The position numbers and the translations under genes were made by a program. A stretch of 64,000 nt of DNA from Anastrepha obliqua (lineage: Eukaryota; Arthropoda; Insecta; Diptera; Tephritidae): assembly GCF_027943255.1 (NCBI RefSeq), contig NC_072896.1, forward strand, positions 43,488,501 to 43,552,500, written 5' to 3'. How positions within the stretch are numbered: position 1 is the first letter of the stretch; each line of letters opens with the position of its first letter. The notes under the pieces were generated by a model. That model saw only the letters and a program-made list of their open reading frames with translations. It was not told the origin of the DNA and searched no databases. This document shows, piece after piece, positions 44,457-55,559 of this stretch.

Positions 44457-44639
44457 CAGGGGTCGGTTGGGAGGACAAATATAAGAAAATATGACATCCA
44501 TACCAAACCTGATCTTAAAAAGGCGATATTTGAAGAGCGGCACAAAATTAGTCCAGAATACACAAAACAATTGGTTGACTCGATTTCACGTAGACTTCCA
44601 GCTGTACTTGATAATAAAGGATACCCAACAAAGTACTAA
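44457..44639 (+). mobile_element. Tc1-like transposase C-terminus
   Basis: One uninterrupted frame: NIRKYDIHTKPDLKKAIFEE, RHKISPEYTKQLVDSISRRL, PAVLDNKGYPTKY and a stop at 44637-44639. This is the C-terminal end of a Tc1/Bari-like transposase, well conserved. The catalytic core is not adjacent, and a stop lies just upstream at 44454. Confidence 0.8.
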
Positions 44640-45072
44640 ATATCTTAAAGCATTAAAAATTATAAATAAATAGTTGCTCTTTTTTAACTGCATAATTTAA
44701 GCTGCGGCGTGAATTCTCTGTGTGGTTTCATTTTTGCGTTACAATGAAATGAGTGAACACTTTTTTGTATTTTATATTCAGATTGTATCTGCATCAAATA
44801 AGGTGTGAGTGACTGAATGTATGATAAGTAGATGGGATACTATTTACTGAAATGAGTTCGATTCTGCTCGAGAACCGCATAATGACAACTAAAATGCACC
44901 ACAATAATGTTGGTTCTGTGAAAACGCATGACACCGCAAATTGTTTTCATTTTCGGTCATTATACTTGGCCAACACGGCCCGGAATAAAACAATTTGCTG
45001 AAAATTTTCAGCTATAGAACTTGAAAATATCAGTATAGGATTGTCTGGCCAGTTAAATAGCAAATATTGCTA
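44640..45072. other. No gene seen
   Basis: AT-rich spacer. Confidence 0.6.
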
Positions 45073-45800
45073 CAGGGTTTGATTGAAAAGTAATGAGCCT
45101 TCCCGCGCGGAGCGTCTGCCAAGCGATCAACCGAATCGGCTGGTAGGTGAAAATGATCATTGGACCTTCCCCTTCCACTAGAAACCGGTCCCAGTTCCTG
45201 GCAACAACGGTGCAGTCAACATCGCTCCGCGCGTGAAAGCTGTTTTAAAAGTGTGTTAGGATTTTGCAGTGGCGAAAATGCAGCGATCATTGGAGCAACC
45301 ATGCTGATCATCTATTTCGACTCTCGAAGCATCGCCCACAAGGAGTTTGTACCTCCAGAAAGCACTGTAAATGCGGCATTTTACAAAGAAGTGCTCCTTC
45401 AGCTGAAAAACCGCGTCGCCCGGGTTCGACTCGACCTCGTCAACAATTGGACCTTTCATCACGACAATGCGCCGGCGCACACCGCCTTCCTCTGCACCTC
45501 TGCATTGGCCAAGATGGGAGTTCCGGTGCTTCCCCACCCTCCCTACAGCCCAGACCTGTCCCCTCCGGACTTCTTCTTGTTCCCGCGCCTGAAAAGAAAG
45601 CTGAAGGGGAGGCGTTTCGACTCCATCCAGGCGATCCAAAAAACTGTGACAGCCGAATTGAACGCGATTCTGGCGGATGAGTTTAAAAAATGTTTCCTGC
45701 AGTGGAAGGACCGCTGCCAGCGGTGTATTGACGCTCAAGGGTTCTATTTTGAAGAATATTAGTTGTATAAGCCAAAAGGTTGAATAAAAGAGGAGAAAAA
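45073..45800 (+). mobile_element. GC-rich DD34D mariner deletion derivative
   Basis: The left end CAGGGTTTGATTGAAAAGTA starts next to TA (45071-45072) and is a typical mariner terminus. A leader follows; the original start is probably ATG at 45278 (MQRSLEQ). The sequence then jumps, out of frame, to the transposase C-terminal half. The right terminal repeat is missing: the expected complement is absent and an opposite-strand RT fragment begins by 45840. The whole unit is visibly more GC-rich than its surroundings. Confidence 0.85.
45300..45762 (+). pseudogene. Mariner transposase C-terminal half, DD34D, intact frame
   Basis: The open frame runs from 45160, but homology begins about 45300: MLIIYFDSRSIAHKEFVPPE, VNAAFYKEVLLQLKNRVARV, FHHDNAPAHTAFLCT (second Asp) and PHPPYSPDLSPPDFFLFPRL (third Asp, 34 residues on), ending RCIDAQGFYFEEY. 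The first catalytic Asp and both HTH motifs are deleted. About 155 residues remain of a usual 345. No stop or frameshift is visible in this half, which, with the GC-rich codon use, suggests a recent or horizontally acquired origin. Confidence 0.88.
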
Positions 45801-45839
45801 AAAGTAAGCTAACTTCTAAATTATAATTTTATGCGACAC

Positions 45840-46135
45840 TCTGTCAAATGCCTTAGAGAAATCTGTATAGATGCAATCGTTTTGATGTCATTCGACGACG
45901 AGACACACAGAATTTACTAAACACAGCAAGATTGGTAGCTATAGAACAAGCAGAGACAAATCCATGTTGTGCAGCATTGATTAATGACTTGACCGCAAAA
46001 TAAATCTTGTATTTTCAATGGATGTCAATGCATTCAAAAAGTTTTACCACTTTTGATGGTAGTAAAAATCCATTCATAAACGAAAATACCAAAGGATAAG
46101 GTATTATTGAAGATAATCTCAAGAGGCATTGCTAA
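45840..46135 (-). mobile_element. CR1/jockey-like reverse transcriptase fragment
   Basis: On the minus strand: PLEIIFNNTLSFGIFVYEWI and IKSGK (46130-46050), then INAAQHGFVSACSIATNLAV (about 45985-45925), a frameshift, and CIYTDFSKAFDRV-like motif A (CIYTDFS, KAFDRV; 45875-45842). These are RT fingers to motif A of a LINE without visible RNase H. Confidence 0.75.
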
Positions 46136-47330
46136 AGCCGGGCAGTTGTGAGCAAAATATTTGAGAGCGCCTCAGCATCTGTTTGCGACGGAAGTTTAAG
46201 GGAAAGCATCCCATTGGGAAGACATTACCATGAATGAAATTACCATGATGAAATCTGTCATGTGAAAATTTTGAAAAGGAGATATTTCAAAAGAAAAGTA
46301 TTCAATCAGAAAGAATTTCTATAATTAGCATGCTTTGGACCCTCAAAGATGTTAATCATTATTTTTGCATATTTAGAATGGCTGATGTTCTGCAATTACA
46401 CGTCCAAATTTCAAGCCAATCAGAGTAAAGCTGAGTTATAGTACTTCTAGTGGAAGGCTGTATGTCAAAGTTTCAGGCCAATCAGAGCAAAGTTGAGGGA
46501 GTTATATATATAGCATTTTAACCGCATTTTGGATGCTCTTCGGAGTCTTCGAAGCATATACCAACGCTGGTGCCCAAATAACTAAGTCACTTTAAACTTT
46601 AAAACATTCGTAATATTTTTCATGCTAAATTTTGTTCGCTAATTTTTTATAAAAACATTAAAAATCAACCAAAACTTCATCAAGTTCCTCACTTGGTGCA
46701 ATATTCACAAAAATTTAATAAATTCAAAAAAAATTTAAATTTTCAACATTTTAAGTATATACAACAGACGATGAAAATGTCTTCATTCACATAATATGTT
46801 ATAACTTCTACAATTTTTCGTCGATTCAGACAAACTTAGGCTTAAAATGTAGGTGTCGGTATAAAAAAATTTTTTGTTCCAGAAAAAAGTTAATAAACTT
46901 TGATAATTTAGTAAAAAACGTCAAAAATGCCTTTGTTTTAACTTTCAACAGCTGTTTGGGAAAACTACGACTTCCATTGACACGAATTATATATTGTCAT
47001 GTAGGTTATATGTGTGCCTTTCGAAATTTATGCACTTCTAAGAAATGCGCGCCATATCTTTTCGAGATTGCAGGTAATAACTGCACTATTGCACAAAAAA
47101 CAGTTTTTTTGGGAATATCTCGGAAACCGTTATTTGAAAAAAAAAAAATAAAAGTCATTTTTGGGGCCAGCGACCACACTTTTTGGTCGAGGACCATTTT
47201 TGAAACAGAAAATTTGTAAACTAGTGTTATTTGTCATGCTTTAAGTAATTTAATAAAAATTCGTTATTTTCTTTTCTTTAAATGGTAATTTTAGTGCTTT
47301 TTTATATCCAAACCTAGGCAACACTGCAGT
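46136..47330. other. AT-rich DNA, no gene seen
   Basis: Contains the short direct repeat listed at 46409-46497. The stretch 46600-47270 is very A/T-rich with runs of A and T and phrases such as GGGAATATCTCGGAAACCG, suggestive of an interspersed non-coding repeat. Confidence 0.5.
46409..46497. repeat. Two copies of a 26-bp direct repeat
   Basis: TTTCAAGCCAATCAGAGTAA (from 46409) and TTTCAGGCCAATCAGAGCAA (from 46471), each followed by AG(C/T)TGAG. Unit spacing is 62 bp. Confidence 0.6.
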
Positions 47331-47333
47331 TGC

Positions 47334-47351
47334 GAGAGAGAGAGAGAGAGA
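47334..47351. repeat. (GA)n microsatellite
   Basis: Nine GA units. Confidence 0.9.
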
Positions 47352-47954
47352 TTTGGCTGCTTGTAGGAGAAGAAGAAGAACAAACTTGCAAAAAAAAAAA
47401 TGAAAAAGCAAAGAAGCAAAAAGCAAAATGCCCTACACAAATAACACAATACGATTTATCGCAAATACCAACAATAATCGACATCGCCGACAATGGGACA
47501 AGATTATAAAAAAGTAAAGGTGAATTGAACTGAGTGAATTATTGAACTAAAACTAAAATATGAAATTTTAATTAAAAAAGGCTAGAAAAATGTCAGGAAA
47601 AAATAACTACAACAACGGTGCTAGAGAAACAGAAAAAAAAACAATGCTAAATCATGTTACGAGAAAGGTAAGCTGGTCACACTGACAACCAATTATGCAC
47701 AGGTGACGTCATGAAAATCAGCTGATATTGTCAAATTTGCTGAGAGCACAGTAGTCGTACCACGATCGGCGCCTTGTTCCCTTCATTGTGTGTTTTGGCT
47801 CAGCAGTTGAGTTTTAGCATTGAGAGTCGGCAACAATTATCGTGCGATTCTGCAGGTGGGCTCCTTACGCCATTTTTCATTCACTGCAATTTTCTCAAAA
47901 ACAAGTTGCTTACAAATCTGTAAATGTATGCCTATGTTATTGTAAATGAACTCA
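47352..47954. other. No gene seen
   Basis: A-rich tracts (GAAGAAGAAGAA near 47367, A runs near 47390) and no coding motif. Confidence 0.55.
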
Positions 47955-48104
47955 TCAGTAAGCTTGACTCGCTAGTTCATCGGTCCTGCAGCTCCCCTCG
48001 ATGTCGCAATGGCCAGCAACCCATGTCTCTTTTTGGTGAAATGACTCAGCGGCATCGTTAAGAGATGTGCAGCATTTCATGGCTGCTTTAGAGGTTGTTG
48101 ACTA
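47955..48104 (-). mobile_element. I-like LINE RNase H fragment
   Basis: The minus-strand frame TSKAAMKCCTSLNDAAESFH, QKETWVAGHCDIEGSCRTDE, LASQAY and stop is the final RNase H block WVxGHxxIxGxxxxDELA. The upstream frame is interrupted by a stop just before STTSK. It resembles the block CRASLNEVVEHF...VPGYSVIQGK at 40310-40395 more than the LOA-like copies. Confidence 0.65.
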
Positions 48105-50238
48105 TTTTGTGAGCGATTTTTTTCCTTCATCGGTCAGCTTGGTGCTCAGTCTAACTACTTCATCGGCATTGCAGTACCCCCTCACACGATTGAGGAGAAA
48201 TATTTTAATTTATTTTTGGGTAAAATTTGTTTTTCAGAGTCGTCAAATAAAAATATAAATGGTTTTGCCCCATAATACAATATAATTATGTTCTAAGAAA
48301 AGTGATGCTAAAAGATTCTCTTCTCTCGATGGTAGTTGTAAATTAAAACCTATTCTACTTCGACAAGTCATACTTTTGGAGCCCGCAGAGGATTTATTGT
48401 TAAATACTGATGGGATGCCAGCGCAATATGTTCGAGATGACAACAATGTTTTTTAACTTTTTCCTTAGTTCATTTTATAATGAAGATTTTACTTTTGTTC
48501 CTTTTGGAACTATTTTCCATTTTGATATTTTCTACAAAAATATTTTTTCACCAAATTGCCACTGATATCATACTTTTATATATTTTTCATTTCCACTACG
48601 TATGATTGGCTTAGATGGTATCAAATGCTGCACTTTTTCTTATGTTGTAGATTTCTGTATCACGTTATTGTCTACTGGGAGGCATGCGCTACCCAAAAAA
48701 TATATCGACACAGCATACACGCTTCGACTATCTCGGTTACTACTGCATGCCGCACTCATCATTGGCCTCTCAGCGTTGCTAACACCGCCACCGCTACTAT
48801 CAAGTTTCGTGGCATGTGGCAAACTTGCGATTCGTAGTGTGATGTCAGGGTTTTTTTGCCACCTGAAGCCACACAAAATTTTGTCAACCACAGACGAGTG
48901 AGCGTGAATTTACATTTTCACGCTTTTCTTATTAATTCAGCGCTATGTTTTATGTTTTATGTATTATTTATTGGATTTGTTATTGTTGTTTCACTTCTTT
49001 ATAATTGTTTTATGCACGTTAGGGTAAAATCTTTTATTTTGTGTTATGAATTTGGCATTTTGCATGTTGTCAACAATCTGCAGTCAAACTGCCTTCCAGG
49101 CAGCCAGGCAGGTAGAGCGAAGTGTCGGCTCGTTGGCCACCGTTTGCTCGCTACCACCACATTTCGTGTTGCGAATTAATAAATGCCACGATTTTGCGTG
49201 CTTCCAGCCACGTTTCCATACAACGTAAATACATTTTTACATACAAACATACATACACACATACTATATGTGTATGAAAACGTTATGTTACTTCAGCTTG
49301 AACGTATGATTGCAGACTTTTCTTTATTTAGTTTTTTTGCTTTTTTCACCTGAAAGACAGATGTTGTTGATGCTAATCTGTGTGGCATTTGCTGTATGGC
49401 GTTCGTATGCAACGACCAATGTGGCCAACAGTCGCGAATTCGCGGCGGCGACCAGTTAACATTATCAGTTGAAACCATCTTAACGAAAGCAAACACCATT
49501 ACTTTCCAGCCTACATACGATACATAAGTATGTAGTACGTATGTGTGTGTGTCTATACATGTATAGCGACGTTGAGCCAACTATCGTATGTACGCGCGTA
49601 CATACATATGTACAAGTATATCATACGATTTATGCCACAACACGGAGCCTAGTGACGGTCAGCATATTAATTGCAGCACTAATATGTATGTAAAATGGTT
49701 ATGTGTTGAAATTAAGGTGTGACTTAAATAATGTTCCTTATTAGCATTCATATTAATATTTTTATTCATGTCAATATTTCATTCGTGTTATTTTATACTT
49801 TCCACTTGAATGTTTGTAATTTGAGCGTGTTACTGATGGGATCTTTGGTTAAGTTCGGATCGGATTAGAGATACAAGTACATGCATGCATGTATAAGTGT
49901 AGTATGTGGTCGCATGAAAATGCTGTACGATCTGAAATTCTAAATACATACAAATGAATCTTCGTAAACATATACGTAATATATACGCGTATTTTAGAAT
50001 AACTTAAAAGGAGCAATTTCTTAAGAAATAATCTAATTGACAACGGAAAAAATTCCGTACACTGCTGATATCCATGCCTGAAATAATTCAGGAGAGTAAT
50101 GCGTGTTTGCAGGTAAAGCAAATCTCCGAGTACCTGTCTGAAAAAGAATTATAAAGTTATTGGAACTTTCATTTGTAGCATAGCGCACATATCAAGTTCG
50201 AGGAAAGTTTCGGTCAAATACTCACCAATATACTTTTA
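48105..50238. other. No gene confirmed
   Basis: Mostly unique-looking DNA. 48780-49160 is less AT-rich. CATA/ACAC tracts lie at 49235-49270 and 49530-49615. A 54-codon frame at 48290-48452 has no known motif. Confidence 0.5.
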
Positions 50239-50720
50239 CAGGGTCCGGCACTCGAAGTGTAACCAATTAAAAAGGCCATACAATTAGTTAGGAAAATTAC
50301 TTTTATTCAGTTCAAAGTAAAAAATGTGTGAAAATAATACAAAATTAAGAATCAATTTGCTTTTGCTCGATATGATCACCTTTTGCCTCGACTATGGCCT
50401 TGAGACGGTCCAGAAACGAATCGCAAGCTGCCCGAATGTGACTTGCAGGTATTTTGGCCCACTCGCCGACAATAACTTCTTTTAGCGCCTCAAGACTGGT
50501 GAATCTTTTAGTGGGGACCTTGCTTTTACAAACTGCCCAAAGAGAATACTCCATGAGATTCGCGTCTGGTGAATTTGAGAGCCATTGTGTGGACGTTATG
50601 AAGTTCGAAACGTCGCTTTTTAGCCAATCTTGGTTCACTTGAGCTTTGTGAGACGGTGTCGAGTCCTGTTGAAACGTCCCCTTAATGAATAATGCCCTGA
50701 TGAGTATCCAATCCACTGCT
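50239..50720 (-). mobile_element. maT-like element copy 2, 5' truncated
   Basis: The 3' end CAGGGTCCGGCACTCG starts at 50239 next to TA and matches the end of copy 1. A 123-residue minus frame (50716-50345) reads GTFQQDSTPSHKAQVNQDWL (second Asp), SDVSNFITSTQWLSNSPDAN, LMEYSLW, KRFTSLEALKEVIVGEWAKI and FLDRLKAIVEAKGDHIEQ. Counting gives 37 residues between the second Asp and the third acid, which is Glu here (LMEYS) but Asp in copy 1 (PMDYS). The N-terminal half is absent. Confidence 0.88.
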
Positions 50721-50964
50721 TCTTTGAAGGCAGCTATTCGAGAGGATTAGATTTATGGTTGGTGGAAAGTTACGTAAAGAAAATATATCTTTTGCAACTT
50801 CAAAAGCAGCTGTGAATAATTCAATAAGTCAAAGTATATTAAGGTATTCAAGTGAGCCCAAGCTCAAGCGAAGTAAAGATTCTAGCTCATCTTCCTTAAC
50901 TTAACTGAGGTGCCAGTTACAGAGCTTTCTCTTACTTGTATAATGTTGTACGATATATACGATA

Positions 50965-51190
50965 ATTGATACGTGCATCCTTTGTTGGGTGTTTGCCCGA
51001 TCTTTTTCTCGAATTTATAGTGCGCTTCTTGATTTTGTTCCACAAATGCAATGACCTATTCCTTTATCCCATCTCCGAATGACAGATGGTTTTTTATGAG
51101 AAACTTTTTCATTGCAGAAACACATCAGAGGTGTACCATATTCTGACGAGGGCAACTGTTGTTAGAAATCGCTTTTACATCATTTGCATT
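50965..51190 (-). mobile_element. tRNA-like SINE, 3' portion and body
   Basis: TTTGTTGGGTGTTTGCCCG, GTGCGCTTCTTGATTTTG, TTCCACAAATGCAATGACCT, TTTTTTATGAGAAACTTTTT and TTGTTAGAAATCGC follow the family order. The tRNA-like head is not recognisable. Confidence 0.6.
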
Positions 51191-52320
51191 TTTTAGTGCC
51201 CACAGTGGGTTTGGGGTAAGTACAAAAGCTTGGACTACAGGCAAAATATTTCATATAACCTTAAGACAAGAGACCCACTGATTCCAAGAAAGCCAATCAG
51301 TTATTCCATTTAAAGCTGCCAAATTATATTAACTTTTTGCCAGGGAAATTCATCAAACGAAAATATCTATTAATGTATTAACTGTACTCGCCCACGCCCT
51401 GCTCTGGCTCAGACTAAGTTTTATTACTATAATATTATTATTTTGTTGCAATCATAAGACCCATTGTGCCTCCATCCAAGATACAAATAATATTATATTT
51501 TTATAATTCCCGTGACAATTCTCAAGTTGTGCAAATACAAGCCAATCTTTAAAGCGTTTTCGGTTGTAAGAGCCCCAAAAATCTCTAAGTGCTTCAAACC
51601 CGGTTAATTGCGCCAAAAAATTTAGTTAATATCTTGTTCCTCTTATTTTGTCAGAGTGCATAGTGAGCCCTTGCCCAAGCCGCAGAAGGGCGCCAGACCT
51701 CCATATGTAAAATGATAGTTGATGCTTCCTTCATTGTCAGATTGCCAGCAATGCCATTTAATTCAATAATTGGTTCTCCCACTAATTTATTGGCCACGTC
51801 AATCTCGCAGTGTGCTAAGATTTCTAAGGTACTCAATCATCAGTTTAGATCTCTAGATCTCTTAGCCGAAAGTGTGTAGATGTCATCATTTGATATCGAA
51901 CTATTATTGAAAAAAATCATATCACTTGGCGAATTTCTAAATGTTTTTAGTTGTTTTTGTATTACAATATACTCTTCTTTTAGACTTTTCAGTTAATCTC
52001 TATATATACTATACATTAGAGAAAGGTACATTTTTTTCGTAACATGTTTTTTTTAAGTTAGGGTTACTTAAATATAAAATAACAGTTGTTATTAAAGTGG
52101 GACACCTGCTCAAACATTGTGTTGAATTAAGTTATTTCTAAACACGCTTCGTTTCATTTCCGTCTTAAAATGTCGCAGTAGTTAAGTACTATTTTTAGAT
52201 TGGCGGCAATGCTATATCAAAAAAGTTAATTGATGCTCAGCTGATTAATTTTTGGAAATTAAAATTTAGTCAGCGTGACTCGACAGTACTCGTCATTCAC
52301 TCTAACGGCAGTTGCAGAGT
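51191..52320. other. No gene confirmed
   Basis: A minus-strand frame at 51836-51651 contains HCEIDVANKL, faintly like a worn RNase H GHxxIxGNExAD block, but the evidence is too thin to call. The remainder is AT-rich. Confidence 0.45.
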
Positions 52321-52324
52321 TATT

Positions 52325-52510
52325 TTTTTTTTTCAAAGCAAATTTCCTGAATTTTGAAGCGTTGTTCTGGCATTGAATAATTCATGATGGCTTACAAAGC
52401 CTTACTAAATAGATATGTCAAAACAGCATTATCAGCTATCAAACCATAGTTATCGATATCGATAGTTCTCATTCAGCTAAAAAGTAGCTGATATATAGAT
52501 TTTCATTATA
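52325..52510 (-). mobile_element. DD41D-type element 5' leader and start codon region
   Basis: The minus strand has AGCTGAATGAGAACTATCGA, TATGGTTTGATAGCTG, then the start MNYSMPEQRFKIQEICFE (52387-52335). The same leader occurs at 5745 and 34185. Only the first HTH helix remains. Confidence 0.6.
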
Positions 52511-53099
52511 ACTTTTTTATGCCTTCGCTGGGAAATCGCATGTAGGTATGTATGTATATTTTGGACAAAAATCATATTTTCGTATAATGGCAAAAATGCC
52601 AAAACCAGTCATGAGTCTCGAACTGAACGGTGAATCGTACTTCAGCATGCTCTGGGTAAATGTTTTTTTTTAGAATTTCTTTTTTCTTATGGATGTTCAG
52701 GGCCATTTTAATACACGCATAGATACATATGTACAAACGACATTAATTTTTATTCCAGTTGAAAATAAAAAATTTAACAACAAAGGATAAACACCGGCTT
52801 ACGTTGATATCGTTAAAAAACTAAATTTTACTCAAATGATTTGGTTGCAAGGCAAATTTTTCCTGTATTGAATTTTAAATTGATATATTTTTTTGGTTCA
52901 TATCAAAGTGAGGGCTGAAAAGACGCCTATTGCATGCAGTAAATAAATCTTACTATGTTAGTTCCGACTCTCAGTTAATTTAAGGATTTAATGATTGCTG
53001 CAAACAGAACATTAGTGAAGGCAAAGAAGGTACTACCAACTCTTTTATTCCTGGTTCAAACTCTGGCCTACTTGCATCAACATTATTATTAAGTTTTTT
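52511..53099. other. No gene confirmed
   Basis: AT-rich. A short frame from ATG at 52588 (MAKMPKPVMSLELNGESYFS) runs into GTAAAT at 52656, a possible but weak exon-donor arrangement. Confidence 0.4.
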
Positions 53100-53830
53100 A
53101 TCATGATCGTAAAAGTGATTCATGGATCAAAATATCAAATCCTACGTCAAATGCCTGGAAAGCGGACATCGTTTGAGGTGTCTCATTCGATCTATAATAA
53201 TCTAGTGAGCTTAGAGATGTGTGTGGGGTCGAAGTTTCTCATGACACAATCCGCACAATTATACTTCACGAGTTGGTCTCTGCACCGCATATCAAAAATC
53301 GGTTATCTTTCGCTAGAACGTACCAACCTTAGCCAGATAGCTACTGAGATGATGTGATATTCTGCATTGAGACTAAACTGATGTAAACTTTCAGTCATGG
53401 TGTAGGATGCATATCCAGCAGGGGAATGGGTGATTTGATGTTTATAGAAGATAAGGTGCATATTCCATATTTGAATATTCTGCAACGCCATATAACAAAT
53501 AATGCAATAAAATTCGACTTCATGGTTGACAACAAACCTCAGTTTGAATTCTACCAGGACAACAATCCAAAAAATACAACTGACCATGTAAGAAAGTGGC
53601 TTTTTTATTGCAGTAAAGTATTGGATACACAGCTCAAAGCTTGGTAAGATTTAGGGATATATTTGAAGAAAAAAGTTCAAAAAAACACTGAAAAGGTTGA
53701 GCAGAGTTGAAAAAGTTATTTTAGAGCAATGGCACAAGATACCCCAGGAGTACGATGCTCAAAAATTGATTCGTATTATAAGAAGTAGACTACGAAACCA
53801 TAAAAAAATACACATTTTCTTAAGTAATAT
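53100..53830 (+). mobile_element. Tc1/Bari-like transposase, decayed
   Basis: Across several frames: VSHDTIRTIIHELVSAPHIK (53222-53290), FCIETKL near 53360, GDLMFIEDKVHIPYLNILQR (about 53428-53485), FEFYQDNNPKNTTDHVRKWL (second Asp, about 53545-53600), and after a break VEKVILEQWHKIPQEYDAQK (53700-53760). YQDNxPKH and the tail are Bari/Tc1-type blocks. The third acid block is deleted, and stops are common. Confidence 0.75.
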
Positions 53831-55559
53831 GTCTGAATTTCAATAGATTAGTAGATGTCAAAACACTTCCTTGACCAACTGTACATAATAATGTACAGCC
53901 TAATTACTTAGTTCATATAGGTTTCTAAAGATCACGATTTGCTTACATAATATCTAAGTGTAGTGCAGATTTCGAGGAAACGGGTGTATCTCCGCGATAC
54001 CTGACTAACATACAATTATGTTGCGTCCAAGCACATTCTTCTCCACCATTTCGTAAAGAGATTAATGAAAAAGATGAGCTGATTAGACAGGAAAGAGAGG
54101 TTTCTCTGGCCTTCTCTTGGAAAAATGTGCCCCGAGTCAACTCAGGGAGCATTTACCTTCTTCTTTCTGGCGAAACTAGAGCCGGAGGTGCTTGAGTGAG
54201 CTTACATGTTTTATCACTCACTTCTTAACTACTTTCCATATCCACACCCCAAAGAACGAATTAGAATCACCTTCAGAGGGGCCCTCTCCTTGGGACAACC
54301 ATCCAATCTATTATAATTTAGCCTAAGCTTCGCGGCAATATTTAAATTAAAATAATACTTTTCTAGTACTACTCGGTATTTTACATTCTATCCTCTAATT
54401 TATTACTAAAAGCCGAGCCCATTTGCATGCAAAATACGAACACCAATCCAACAGCCAGTGATTTAATCCATGCAACGGCAAGCACACGCTGTCAAATGCA
54501 ACTGACAGTGTCAAACTGCCGGTAAATACTCACATTCATATTGCGAGCGTCGGGTCATTATTTATTTCTGTATAATGGAAAAATAAGCGCAATACAGCAG
54601 GAAGCGCTGACAGGCGACAAAAGCATACATCACTTCGTGTCGCTGAATGGACGGCTGCAATCCAACGATAAAAAAGAAGTGTCGAAACCACCCACTGCTT
54701 GAACTTTGCATAAACAAAAGCCGCAGAAGAGATAAGGGAGGGTGTTGGTGGAAAGCGAACATGATAAGCAGACATATTCGAAGGTGAAAAAAACTCAAAA
54801 AACAGAAAATGAGCCATTGCATTGCAAAATACACTGCATATGTACCTTGCCACAAGTCACATGGAACATTTGTATTGACACAAGTGAGATGTAGACATGC
54901 AGCGTTTTTTCAGTCATGCAAAAGTCAAAGCAAATCAAAGAATAAAAACGCATCTAGCATTAAATGCACGCTCAATGAACTTTTTGATTGACACAAACGT
55001 GCAACTGACTTTATGCAACGGGCAGCACATAACCTGCACCCTTTGCTTATTAAAATGTCATAAGCAGCCAATGCGGTAGTTCGGGCAATTAAAAAAATGT
55101 TTACTTTAGTGGAAGTTGGTGTATGTTGTACCCACATATAGGCATACAAATCAAGGCAAAAAAAATAAGCAGAAAAGCGTGGAAAATGTGTAAAAAATTA
55201 ATTTGTGAAGCGTGCAAATTTTTTTAAGAAATATGCGTTGCTGCTGGCGTTGCCTTCAAGAGCTGATAAATATGTTGCACAGTGCAACATATTACAGTTA
55301 TTTGCAAAACAATTTGATTTGATTTTTTTTTTAACAATAGTATGTACTCCGTTGAAACAACAAACAAAATGTACGTAAGTATGAGGTGTTTCATAATTGA
55401 AACCCTTCAGCTGTTTGCATTTCTCGAATTGCGTGTAATTCACGGGCGTTGTAATGGCGCCCAAATACATACACTTGCGCTCACATAATTAAGGCACTAT
55501 TTTGAATATAAATTTTCCTTTCACTTAATTAATTCTTAGTACAGGTGGCACTAATAGGT
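53831..55559. other. No gene seen
   Basis: Unique-looking DNA. 54450-54800 is less AT-rich. Overlapping frames on both strands between 54536 and 55149 show no recognisable motif. Confidence 0.5.

Noticed and set aside
45160..45299. N-terminal 46 residues of the 200-codon open frame at 45160.
   Set aside because: They read through the mariner 5' leader in a frame different from the original start at 45278, so they are probably not part of any transposase.
45256..45738. 160-codon minus-strand open frame.
   Set aside because: It is antisense to the GC-rich mariner transposase. High GC makes long shadow frames common there.
48290..48452. 54-codon plus-strand frame (LCSKKSDAKRFSSLDGSCKL...) after a TTTTTCAG acceptor-like site.
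   Set aside because: Too short, no motif, and the acceptor is not adjacent to the start of the open stretch.
51651..51836. Minus-strand frame with HCEIDVANKL as a possible RNase H remnant.
   Set aside because: Only one vague block and no SDSQA or TDGS blocks nearby.
52588..52660. MAKMPKPVMSLELNGESYFS with a possible GTAAAT donor.
   Set aside because: Very short, no conserved motif recognised, and no partner exon; kept only as a note in the non-coding entry.
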